Positions 25,223 to 32,806 of a DNA stretch of 55,449 nt are shown here, in pieces; within the stretch, counting starts at the first letter, position 1; each line of letters opens with the position of its first letter. The position numbers and the translations under genes were made by a program. The notes beneath the pieces are model-generated. The model did not search any database. It saw only the letters and a list, made by a program, of their open reading frames with translations, and was not told where the DNA came from. The stretch comes from Actinophytocola sp. (GTDB lineage: Bacteria > Actinomycetota > Actinomycetes > Mycobacteriales > Pseudonocardiaceae), in assembly GCF_009379765.1 (NCBI RefSeq), contig NZ_WHTD01000038.1, positions 1 through 55,449 on the forward strand, written 5' to 3'.

Positions 25223-26487
25223 GCGCGGTCAGCGAGACAGCGGGCGCGAGCGGCACCGTCCGGCGGGTCGGGCTCATCGCGCTGCTGGCGGCACACATCG
25301 TGTCCATGCTCGGCAGCATCGTGACGACGGTGGCCGTGCCGTGGCTGGTGCTGGTCAGCACCGGCAGCCCGGCGAAGATGGGCCTGATCTCCGCGGCCTC
25401 CGTGATTCCCTCGCTGCTGGCCGGGGTGTTCGGCACCCCGCTGGCCGACCGGCTCGGCATCCGGCGCACGCAGATCGTCGCCGAGGGCGCCGCCGCACTG
25501 GCCATGGTCGCCGTCGCGGCCACGCCGGAGATCGGGTTCCTCCCGCTGGCCGCGCTGGTCGCGGTCAAGGGTGCGCTCACCGGTGTCGGTGGCCGTGCCC
25601 AGCATGTCCTGCTCCGGCCGGTCAGCGACGCCGCCGGCATGCAGATCATCCGGACTACCGCCATCTACGACGGGACCGGCAATCTGGCCATGGTGACCGG
25701 TGCGCCGCTGGGCGGCCTGCTGATCTTCTGGCTCGGACCACAGGGCGCGATCTGGTTCGACGCGGCGAGCTTCGCGTTGTCCGCGCTACTCGTCGCGCTG
25801 CTGGTGCATCCGCCGGCCGGCACCATGCCAGACCGAGAGGCGGCCGCGAACGAGCCGTACTTCACCGCACTGCGGCGCGGTGCCAGCCACCTGTGGCGGG
25901 ATCGGCTGCTGGTCGGGATGCTCGCGATGACCTCGGTGATCAATCTGTTCACCGTGGCCAACTACGCGGTGTTCGTGCCACTGTGGGTGGACGAGCGGTT
26001 CGGCGCCGCGCCCGCGGTCGGCCTCATTCTCAGCGCGTTCGCCGGCGGTGCGATCGTCGGCAACATCGCCTTCACCATATTCGGCCCGAAGCTGCCGCAA
26101 TACCTGACTTTCATCATCAGCCTGGTGTTGTGCGTCGCTCCCCGGCAACTGACGCTCGGGCTGACCGACAGCTTGGTCGTGGTGCTCGTCGTCTCGGTGC
26201 TCTGTGGCGTCACCCAGGCGGCGATCCGACCGATTCTCGGCGCGATGCTCTACTCCCGCGTTCCGGTCGAGCTGCAGAATCGCGTGTTCGGCATGGTGAG
26301 CGCGATCACCGGCAGTAGCCTCGCGTTCGGCGGAACACTCGCCGGGCTCGCGGTAGCCGGCTTCGGACTACAGCCGGCGATCCTCCTTTCCGGATCCCTG
26401 TGCTTGCTGGTGACCATGGTTCCGTTGCTGCGTTACCGGACCAGCGTGCACGGCCGGCTCAGCCAGTCCCCAGAATCCGAGCGGTAG
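25219..26487 (+). CDS. MFS exporter, copy 1
   Basis: A 422-aa major-facilitator protein of the macrolide/enterobactin-exporter type (MFS_3 like) with about 12 membrane helices. The MFS loop 2-3 motif is visible as GTPLADRLGIRR. The TTG at 25219 overlaps the ligase TGA (TTGA); no ATG lies at the right place. It is clearly paralogous to the MFS gene at 28206-29528, with shared stretches such as GGRAQHVLLRPVSDAAGMQI and RPILGAMLYSRVPVELQNRV. It probably exports the cluster product or confers self-resistance. Its last 29 bp overlap the convergent thioesterase gene. Confidence 0.88.
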   Translation: MSAVSETAGASGTVRRVGLIALLAAHIVSMLGSIVTTVAVPWLVLVSTGSPAKMGLISAASVIPSLLAGVFGTPLADRLGIRRTQIVAEGAAALAMVAVAATPEIGFLPLAALVAVKGALTGVGGRAQHVLLRPVSDAAGMQIIRTTAIYDGTGNLAMVTGAPLGGLLIFWLGPQGAIWFDAASFALSALLVALLVHPPAGTMPDREAAANEPYFTALRRGASHLWRDRLLVGMLAMTSVINLFTVANYAVFVPLWVDERFGAAPAVGLILSAFAGGAIVGNIAFTIFGPKLPQYLTFIISLVLCVAPRQLTLGLTDSLVVVLVVSVLCGVTQAAIRPILGAMLYSRVPVELQNRVFGMVSAITGSSLAFGGTLAGLAVAGFGLQPAILLSGSLCLLVTMVPLLRYRTSVHGRLSQSPESER

Positions 26488-26890
26488 CCGACCCCACAGC
26501 AACCACCTGACCGGACGCGTCCAGCAACTCGCCGGAAAGAAAGGCGATGGTGCTACCCCGGTGTACGACCCGTCCGTGACCCACCAGCCGCCCCGGCTTG
26601 GCCGGGCGCAGGAAGCTCACCTTGAGCTCGAGGGTCGCCCCGTACAGTCCGGGGTCCAGTGTGGCCGCCAGCGCGGGTCCCATGGTGTCGTCGAGCATGG
26701 CGGTGAGGAAGCCGCCTTGAACCGTCCCCGCCGGGTTGAGGAAATCGTCGGTCGCCTCGAAGGAAACCTCGATCTCGCCCCGCTCGGGACTCGCCTGGAT
26801 CAGCGTCCAACCCAGCGTCCTCGCCGCCGTCGGCATCGGTGCCCGGCCGTCTACGGCGTCCCAGAAACCGTTCGTGCGTTCGCCCGTCAT
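26459..26890 (-). CDS. PaaI-type hotdog thioesterase
   Basis: A 143-aa hotdog-fold acyl-CoA/ACP thioesterase. The signature NPAGTVQGGFLTAMLDDTMG holds the catalytic region; the usual H-G-G reads Q-G-G, while the Asp of the second helix is present. The C-terminal LKVSFLRPAKPGRLVGHGRV is typical of PaaI enzymes that hydrolyse aryl- or acyl-CoA. It could release or edit acyl groups made by the neighbouring ligases. It is divergent from the KAS-like gene at 26956 (65-bp shared promoter region) and convergent, with overlap, with the MFS gene. Confidence 0.86.
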   Translation of the reverse strand: MTGERTNGFWDAVDGRAPMPTAARTLGWTLIQASPERGEIEVSFEATDDFLNPAGTVQGGFLTAMLDDTMGPALAATLDPGLYGATLELKVSFLRPAKPGRLVGHGRVVHRGSTIAFLSGELLDASGQVVAVGSATARILGTG

Positions 26891-26955
26891 GAGCCGACAT
26901 TAGTACGCCACCGACCACCACCATCCGCAGCGGGAGTTCGCGTACTCTCGCCTTC

Positions 26956-27891
26956 ATGACCGCCCTACGAGAGGTCGCTGGCTACCTTCCGGATCGCCGA
27001 GTACCACTCGAGGAACTCCTCAGCGACTGGCAGCTACCGGCCTCCACGGTCGAGACTCTCCGGCGGTCCTACGGCTACTCGGAGGTCCGCCGCCAGAAGC
27101 CGGGCGAGACGCTTCTCGATCTCCTCGCACATGCCGCCCGCGGCCTGTCAGCGCTACCTGCCAACGAGAGTCAGATCCGCTATGTGCTCTACGCTCGCAC
27201 CGTCCCGGTATCGCTGCCCCATCCGCTGAACCCGTTGCCAGAACTGTGCGAACTGCTCAACCTCCGCGCGGCGACCGCGTTCGCGGTCAGCCACCACGGT
27301 TGTGCTTCCGGCCTGCTCGCGGTGGACATCGCCGGGCGGCTGCTGGCAACGGACGGTGAGCCGGACGCCCTGGCGCTGATCCTTGCCGGCGAGCAGGTCT
27401 TCACCCTTGACGAGCAGCTGCGGCCGGAGGCCCAGATCTTCGGTGAGGCATCGGCGGCCTGCCTGGTATCCGCGGACGGCCCGCGCGATCGGGTACTGAG
27501 CTACGCCGCGCTGCAGCGCGGCGATCTCGACCACTGGGCACCCGACAGCTTGGACTACGCGGAGCGCTTCGCCAAGGAGTACGCGGTGCTGATGGGCGAG
27601 GTGATCAGCACGGCCGCCGAGCGGGCCGGGCTGCGCGTCGAGGAGCTTCGGCTGATCCTGCCGCACAATGTGAACGTGCGCTCTTGGCGGAAGGTATGCC
27701 AGCAGCTCGGCCTGCCGCCTACGGTGGTGTTGCTGGACAACGTCCCCCTGATCGGCCACACGTTCGCCGCGGACTCGTTCCTCAACTACCGCACCGCCGT
27801 GGACAACGGGCTGCTGTCCGCGGGCGACCGCTATCTCATCGTCTCGGCCGGTTACGGCGCGATCTTCTCGGCGATGGTTCTCGAACACTAG
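26956..27891 (+). CDS. KAS III-like ketosynthase with Cys-His-His triad
   Basis: A 311-aa thiolase-fold enzyme. Cys116 lies in SHHGCASGLLAVDIA. His237 lies in LPHNVN, corresponding to FabH HQAN. The third catalytic site, normally Asn in GNTSA, reads IGHTFAADSF, so His268 replaces Asn. Condensing activity may be changed to acyl transfer or ester/amide formation, as known for other odd KAS III members. The N-terminal part (EVAGYLPDRRVPLEEL) is normal FabH-like. It stands just upstream of the 34-aa peptide gene in the same direction and may share its transcript. Confidence 0.8.
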   Translation: MTALREVAGYLPDRRVPLEELLSDWQLPASTVETLRRSYGYSEVRRQKPGETLLDLLAHAARGLSALPANESQIRYVLYARTVPVSLPHPLNPLPELCELLNLRAATAFAVSHHGCASGLLAVDIAGRLLATDGEPDALALILAGEQVFTLDEQLRPEAQIFGEASAACLVSADGPRDRVLSYAALQRGDLDHWAPDSLDYAERFAKEYAVLMGEVISTAAERAGLRVEELRLILPHNVNVRSWRKVCQQLGLPPTVVLLDNVPLIGHTFAADSFLNYRTAVDNGLLSAGDRYLIVSAGYGAIFSAMVLEH

Positions 27892-27994
27892 TGTCCCGGT
27901 ACCTGGTACCAATGGCGGCACGCCATTTGGCGCAACCTGTTTGAGCGAATGCAGCTTGCGGTGGAGAACCGAACTCTAGATACTCTTGTTTGTA

Positions 27995-28010
27995 TTGGTC
28001 TCTCTACCAA
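27995..28010 (+). promoter_or_regulatory. Dyad overlapping the peptide gene's ribosome site
   Basis: TTGGT-N6-ACCAA (27995-27999 with 28006-28010) ends inside the strong AAGGAGGT ribosome site (28009-28016) of the peptide gene. As RNA it could form a 5-bp hairpin partly masking that site. As DNA it resembles a relaxed DasR/GntR dyad. A longer hairpin (AATGGCG/CGCCATT) lies further up near 27911-27927. A weak promoter (TTGCGG, TAGATA) around 27956-27982 is possible. Confidence 0.4.
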
Positions 28011-28021
28011 GGAGGTTTCAC

Positions 28022-28126
28022 ATGGTGAGCTTTGGTGGCGGCGAAGCCGAAGTTGCCTTCGGCGCCGACAGCATCCTTTCCGTACTTTCCGTTGTTTCCT
28101 TCGGCGGTGCCGAAGTATCCCGCTAG
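28022..28126 (+). CDS. 34-aa orphan peptide, candidate precursor or scaffold
   Basis: ATG 28022 follows an almost ideal ribosome site (AAGGAGGT, 5 bases spacing) and the frame ends at TAG 28124-28126, with a second in-phase TAA 3 bases later. The peptide begins VSFGGGEAEV (residues 2-11) and repeats the motif near its end as VSFGGAEV (25-32). The middle (ADSILSVLSVV) is hydrophobic and Ser-rich. There is no Cys, no signal peptide and no known leader motif. A strong terminator follows. Its position inside a set of acyl ligases, KAS-like enzymes, a carrier and exporters suggests a ribosomal peptide that is modified, for example acylated, or a small structural protein. No RiPP enzyme family is adjacent, so function is open. 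Confidence 0.6.
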   Translation: MVSFGGGEAEVAFGADSILSVLSVVSFGGAEVSR

Positions 28127-28137
28127 TTAACGCGAAC

Positions 28138-28177
28138 CAGTGGGCCCGGGCCGCAGAAACGCGGTGCGGGCCCACTG
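28138..28177. terminator. Terminator between the peptide gene and MFS copy 2
   Basis: An 11-bp perfect stem (28138-28148 with 28167-28177), with additional pairing inside, lies 11 bp after the peptide stop and 29 bp before the MFS stop on the other strand. It can end both convergent transcripts. Confidence 0.8.
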
Positions 28178-28205
28178 TCGTTGAGAGAACTGTGCACGCG
28201 TCCGG

Positions 28206-29528
28206 TCAGTGCCTCTCGGTAGCTGGATCGTCGCTGGCCTGCTTACCCTCCTCGGCAGGCTGGGTATCGACGGCGAGCAGCCGGCCATGCACGCTGGGCC
28301 GGTAGCGTAGCAGTGGAACGATAGTCACCAACAAACACACGCTGCCGGAAATGAGTATCGCTTCGCGCAAGCCGAGTCCAGCGACCAGCCATCCGGCCAT
28401 AATCCCACCGACGGCCAGGCCGGCCCGGCACACCGCGGCCACCAATCCGAATACCCGGTTCTGCAGCTGAACCGGAACTCGCGCGTAGAGCATTGCGCCG
28501 AGTATTGGACGAATGGCGGCCGCCGTCATCCCCGACGCGAATGTTATGACAATCACGTACACCAGTTCGTCGGTAATCCCGAGAATGAGCTGACGGGGTG
28601 CAGTGCACAACACGATGCTGACGATGAAGGTCAGGTACTGCGGAACCTTGGTCGCCACTGCGGTGAAGATGACGTTGCCAAGCACCACGCCCACTGAGTA
28701 CGTCCCGAGAATGATCCCGATGGCAGGCGCCGCGCCGTAGACGTCGGACACCCACAACGGCACGAACACCGCGGAGTTCGCGATGCTGAACACGTTGGCC
28801 AACGTGACCATGAGCAGCATCCCGAACAGTAGCTGGTCGGCCCACAGGTGCCGGAAGCCCTGAAGCAACGCGGCCACATACCGCTCGTTCGCGGCGGCCC
28901 CGCTGTCTGGCAGGGAGCCTGCCGGCGGCCGGACCAGTGTGGCCACGATCAGCGCGCACGCCGCCATCGCCGCCGCGTCCGCCCAGATGGCGCCTTGCGC
29001 ACCGAACAAGTAGATGAGCAGGCCACCCAGCGGGGCGCCGGTCAGCATGGCGACGTTGTTCAGCCCGTCGTAGATGGCGGTCACCCGGATCATGGGCATA
29101 CCGGCTGCTTCACCCATCGGGCGCAGCATTACATGTTGCGCGCGGCCGCCGACACCGTTCAGCCCGCCACTCACCGCCACCATGGCCAGCAGCACACCGA
29201 AGTTGATGTCCGGGACGATGGCGACCACCGCCATGGACAGCGCGCCGCCCAGGCTGGTGACGATGACCGTGGCTTGCATACCGAGCCGGTCGGCAGCCGG
29301 TGTGGCGAACACACTGGTGAACAGGAACGGCACTGTCGTGGCCGCGGCGACCACGCCCATTTTGGTCGCACTGCCAGTGGTGGTGAGTACCAGCCAGGGA
29401 ACGGCAACTATGGTCACCATCGAGCCCAGGGTGAACAAGGCGTAGGCGACCAGCAGCATGGCGAGCCCCGCTCTGCCGCCCGGCTGCCTCTGCTCGCTGA
29501 GATTCGTCGGCTCGCGGAGCTCGGTCAT
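28206..29528 (-). CDS. MFS exporter, copy 2
   Basis: A 440-aa MFS_3-type exporter with about 12 membrane helices, paralogous to copy 1 (shared NGVGGRAQHVMLRPMGEAAG, then RPILGAMLYARVPVQLQNRV and a C-terminal LLRYRPSVHGRL). It starts 46 bp after the E1 beta stop and has the same direction, so it probably ends the long minus-strand operon. Having one related exporter in each half of the island suggests that both halves serve one product, or that two related clusters were fused. Confidence 0.88.
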   Translation of the reverse strand: MTELREPTNLSEQRQPGGRAGLAMLLVAYALFTLGSMVTIVAVPWLVLTTTGSATKMGVVAAATTVPFLFTSVFATPAADRLGMQATVIVTSLGGALSMAVVAIVPDINFGVLLAMVAVSGGLNGVGGRAQHVMLRPMGEAAGMPMIRVTAIYDGLNNVAMLTGAPLGGLLIYLFGAQGAIWADAAAMAACALIVATLVRPPAGSLPDSGAAANERYVAALLQGFRHLWADQLLFGMLLMVTLANVFSIANSAVFVPLWVSDVYGAAPAIGIILGTYSVGVVLGNVIFTAVATKVPQYLTFIVSIVLCTAPRQLILGITDELVYVIVITFASGMTAAAIRPILGAMLYARVPVQLQNRVFGLVAAVCRAGLAVGGIMAGWLVAGLGLREAILISGSVCLLVTIVPLLRYRPSVHGRLLAVDTQPAEEGKQASDDPATERH

Positions 29529-29574
29529 CGGATCTGCTCCTCGACCACCATGTGCCTACAGTCCGACATCGGAA

Positions 29575-30546
29575 TCAGTCCTTCTTCAGGGTTTGGTTGA
29601 TCGCCGCCGCGAGCTGCTGGCGGGTCGGCTGCACCGCGTGGTCCAACTCCAGCGAGAACGGCAACACCGCGCCGTCCGGCCGGGTCACCCGCGCGGGCGG
29701 GGCGGCGAGCGGGACCTGCTCCGCCACGGTCGCCAGGATCTCGGCGGCCACACCGGAGAAGCGGTTGCCGTCGTCGACCACGACCAGCCGCCCGGTCTTG
29801 CGCACCGACGCGGCGAGGCCGTCCCAGTCGAACGGGTACACCGTGCGCGGGTCGAACACCTCCACCGACGCCTCGCCGGACAGCTCGTCGGCGACCGCGA
29901 GCGCGTCGTGCACGAGGTGGCCGACCGCGACCACGGTGATGTCGGTGCCCGCGCGGTGCACCCGGCCGGAGCCGAGCGGGATCGGCGCGAGCGCGGCGAA
30001 GTCGACATCCTCGCGGACGCCGAGCGCGCCGGCCGGGGCGAACACCACCACCGGGTCGTCATAGCGGATCGCGGACACGAGCAGCCCGTAGGCGTCGGTG
30101 GGGGTGGCCGGCACGACCGTCGTCACCCCGACGTGCGCGAACAGGCTGTAGGGGTTGTCCGAGTGCTGACCCGCCCAGCCGGTCCGCGAGCCGGCGCCGG
30201 TCAGCACGTAGGTCACCGGCACCCGGCACTGCCCACCTGTCATCAGCGAGAACTTGTGCGCGTGGTTGACGATCTGCTCGAAGGACAGGAACAGCAGCGC
30301 CGGGATCTGGAACTCGATCACCGGCCGCATACCGGCGAGCGCGGCACCGGTGGCGAACCCCGTGAAACCCTGCTCGGACAGCGGCGTGTCGATCACCCGG
30401 TCCGGCCCGAACCGCTTCACCAGCCCGGCGGTCAGGTTCGACGCGGCGACCCGCACGTCCTCGCCGAGCACGAACACCCGCTCGTCCGCGGCCATCTCGT
30501 CGGCCAGCGCCCGGTTGAGCGCCTTGAGATAGGACAACCGCGGCAT
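29575..30546 (-). CDS. 2-oxoacid dehydrogenase E1 beta subunit
   Basis: A 323-aa transketolase-like E1 beta subunit: RVFVLGEDVRVAASN, DTPLSEQGFTGFATGAALAG, EQIVNHAHKFSLMTGGQ and the C-terminal VVVDDGNRFSGVAAEI mark the family. With the alpha subunit it uses thiamine diphosphate to decarboxylate a 2-oxoacid and pass the acyl group on. No E2 or E3 gene is in the operon, unlike housekeeping complexes. The arrangement resembles PglB/PglC of phenylglycine biosynthesis in pristinamycin clusters. Its ATG overlaps the alpha-subunit stop (TGATG). The 2-oxoacid may be derived from hydroxymandelate. Confidence 0.88.
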   Translation of the reverse strand: MPRLSYLKALNRALADEMAADERVFVLGEDVRVAASNLTAGLVKRFGPDRVIDTPLSEQGFTGFATGAALAGMRPVIEFQIPALLFLSFEQIVNHAHKFSLMTGGQCRVPVTYVLTGAGSRTGWAGQHSDNPYSLFAHVGVTTVVPATPTDAYGLLVSAIRYDDPVVVFAPAGALGVREDVDFAALAPIPLGSGRVHRAGTDITVVAVGHLVHDALAVADELSGEASVEVFDPRTVYPFDWDGLAASVRKTGRLVVVDDGNRFSGVAAEILATVAEQVPLAAPPARVTRPDGAVLPFSLELDHAVQPTRQQLAAAINQTLKKD

Positions 30547-31574
30547 CAGACACCACTCCCCTGCCGCGGGCGCAACCCGCTCGCGTAGAGATCGTCGAGC
30601 GCGCCCACCGGATCGGGAAACGGACTCGCCAGCGCGAACGCGACCGCGTCGGCCAGCAACGTCTCGACCTCGTGGTCGACCCGCTCCCGCTCGACCGCCG
30701 CGAGCCGCGCGCCCTGGATATCCACCGGATCCCGGCTGCGGGCCCGCGCCAGCTCCCCGGCCGACCGGTAACCCAGCCGCGCCTTGTGCTCGAACGTGTG
30801 GTGGGCGTCGAAGCGCTCGGTGTGACACTCCAGGAAGGCCGGCCCGTCCCCCGCCCGCGCCCGCTCGACCGCGGTACGCGCCGCACCGAACACCGCCTCC
30901 GGATCCTGACCGTCCACCGTGGCCGCCGGAATACCGAACGCCTCGGCCCGCGCGGGGATGCCGCCCGCAACCGCGTCGGCCACCCGCATCGTCGTGGCCC
31001 AGCCGTTGTTCTCACACACGAACACCACCGGCACCCGCCACAGCGCCGCCAGATTGAACGCCTCCAGCAGCACGCCCTCGTTGACCGCGCCATCACCGAA
31101 GAAGCTCACCGCGACGGTGTCCACACCGAGCCGCCGCCGCGCCCACGCCGCACCCGTCGCGATCGACCCGGCCGCACCAACGATCGCGTTCGCACCGAAC
31201 ACGCCCACCCCGAAGTCCGCCGCGTGCATCGACCCACCGCGACCCCGGTTCAGCCCGGTCGCACGCCCACACAGCTCAGCCACCATCCGCGCCGGATCCG
31301 CACCCTTCGCCAGCACGTGCCCGTGGCCGCGGTGCGTCCCGGTCACGATGTCGTCCGCACCGAGCGCCGCGCACACCCCGGCCGCCACCCCCTCCTGCCC
31401 GGTATAGGGATGAATGCCACCGACGACGTCACCGGAGCGCACCAGCTCGATCGCCCGCTCCTCGAACCGCCGGATCAGCCGCACCATCCGGTACAGCTCC
31501 ACAGTGGACTCGCCGGGCACGAGGCCGTCCCGGTGGCCACCGGCCGGACGATCCGGGTGGGCGCGGCTGGTCAT
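30546..31574 (-). CDS. 2-oxoacid dehydrogenase E1 alpha subunit
   Basis: A 342-aa ThDP-binding E1 alpha subunit. The ThDP/magnesium motif begins GDGAVNEG and ends CENN in GDGAVNEGVLLEAFNLAALW, then VPVVFVCENNGWA. The substrate loop GRGGSMHAADF and HRGHGHVLAKG are present. It pairs with the next gene, and the stop/start overlap supports an alpha2beta2 enzyme made in equal amounts. Proposed role: oxidative decarboxylation of an aryl glyoxylate to an aroyl thioester. Acetoin or branched-chain acid use are alternatives. It overlaps the P450 stop by 4 bp. Confidence 0.88.
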   Translation of the reverse strand: MTSRAHPDRPAGGHRDGLVPGESTVELYRMVRLIRRFEERAIELVRSGDVVGGIHPYTGQEGVAAGVCAALGADDIVTGTHRGHGHVLAKGADPARMVAELCGRATGLNRGRGGSMHAADFGVGVFGANAIVGAAGSIATGAAWARRRLGVDTVAVSFFGDGAVNEGVLLEAFNLAALWRVPVVFVCENNGWATTMRVADAVAGGIPARAEAFGIPAATVDGQDPEAVFGAARTAVERARAGDGPAFLECHTERFDAHHTFEHKARLGYRSAGELARARSRDPVDIQGARLAAVERERVDHEVETLLADAVAFALASPFPDPVGALDDLYASGLRPRQGSGV

Positions 31575-32806
31575 GACAGCGTCACCGGCAGGGTCTCGTA
31601 GCCGCGCAGCATGAGCGTGTGCCGCTCCCCCGGCTCGGCCGCCAGCGCCAGGTCCGGGAATCGGCGCAGCAGCATCGGCAGGGCGAGCTGGCCCTCGATG
31701 CGGCTGAGTACCGCGCCGAGGCAGTAGTGCACGCCCATGCCGAACGACATCGGCTGTCCCTGGTCGCGGTCCGGGTCGAACACGTCCGGGTCGGGGAACT
31801 GGCGCGGGTCGCGGTTCGCCGCGCCCAGCAGCACCAGCACCCGGCTGTCCCGTGGCACCCGCACCCCGGCGAGCACCGTGTCCGCGCTCGCCCAGCGGAT
31901 GCTGAAGTGCGTGGGCGGCTCGTGCCGCAACACCTCCTGGACGAAGCCCGCCGCGAACCGCGGGTCGGCCAGTACCTGTTTGATCTCGTGTGGACGGTTG
32001 AGCAGCAGCACGAGCCCGTTGCCGATCAGGTGCGTCGTGGTGACGAACCCGCCGTTGTACATGGTGAGCAGGTTCGCGAGCAGCTCGTCGTCTGCGAGTT
32101 CCCCGTCGCCGTGCACGATCACGCTGACGAGGTCGTCGCGCGGCTCCGCGCGCCGCTTCGCGACCAGCTCGGCGAAGTAGCCGGTCAGCTCCGCCGCGGC
32201 GGTGTCGGCGGCCTGCTGGTAGCGCCAGACCCCGACCCCGAGGTCGAGGATCGCGCCGAACGCCCGGACCCGTGCCGGGAACCAGTCCCGGTCGTCCTCG
32301 GGCACCCCGAGCAGCTCGCCCACCACGTCGCTGGGCACCGGCAGGGCGAACTCGGCGAGCAGGTCGACCGGCTCGCCGTGCGCGCCGAGCTCGGCGAGCC
32401 GGTCGAGGCGCCGCTCGATGATCCGCACGACCGCCGGCTCGAGCGCGGCCACCCGCCGCGCGGTGAACGCCTGCGCGAAAAGCCGGCGTACCCGGCTGTG
32501 GTCCGGCCCCTCGGTGAAGAAAATCGACTTGACCAGCGTCCGCAGCGCCGCGTGCGCCCGCCACCGCTGCGCGCCGCGCCGGTCCGGGTAGTCGCCGGTC
32601 ATCACGTGCAGGGCCGGGTCGCGCAGCGCCTGCTGCACCGCGTCGTACCCGTGCACCACGACGTCGAAGCGGTCCGCCGGGTCCGGTAGCACGCACACCG
32701 GCCCGAGCCGGTGCAGCCCGGCGTAGTGCGGGTACGGATCCAGCCGTCCCTCGCGGGACAGCAGCGCCTTCAGCGACGCCGTCTGTCCCGTGTGGATGGT
32801 CGTCAT
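31571..32806 (-). CDS. Cytochrome P450, unusual I-helix
   Basis: A 411-aa soluble bacterial P450. Heme ligand Cys362 in SFGMGVHYCLGAVLSRIE and the ExxR pair Glu291/Arg294 in EVLRHEP are normal. The I-helix oxygen-activation motif, usually AG-x-D/E-T-T, reads GGFVTT at residues 252-257, so the acid is Val255. Loss of this acid is seen in P450s with atypical oxygen chemistry or substrate-assisted proton delivery. It likely oxidises a carrier- or CoA-bound aromatic intermediate. A fragment of a related P450 survives at 15.5-15.65 kb. It overlaps its neighbours by 4 bp on both sides. Confidence 0.92.
   Translation of the reverse strand: MTTIHTGQTASLKALLSREGRLDPYPHYAGLHRLGPVCVLPDPADRFDVVVHGYDAVQQALRDPALHVMTGDYPDRRGAQRWRAHAALRTLVKSIFFTEGPDHSRVRRLFAQAFTARRVAALEPAVVRIIERRLDRLAELGAHGEPVDLLAEFALPVPSDVVGELLGVPEDDRDWFPARVRAFGAILDLGVGVWRYQQAADTAAAELTGYFAELVAKRRAEPRDDLVSVIVHGDGELADDELLANLLTMYNGGFVTTTHLIGNGLVLLLNRPHEIKQVLADPRFAAGFVQEVLRHEPPTHFSIRWASADTVLAGVRVPRDSRVLVLLGAANRDPRQFPDPDVFDPDRDQGQPMSFGMGVHYCLGAVLSRIEGQLALPMLLRRFPDLALAAEPGERHTLMLRGYETLPVTLS

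Noticed and set aside
29575..31574. Housekeeping pyruvate or branched-chain dehydrogenase
   Set aside because: No E2 or E3 gene is linked, and the subunits are embedded by overlaps in a secondary-metabolite operon.
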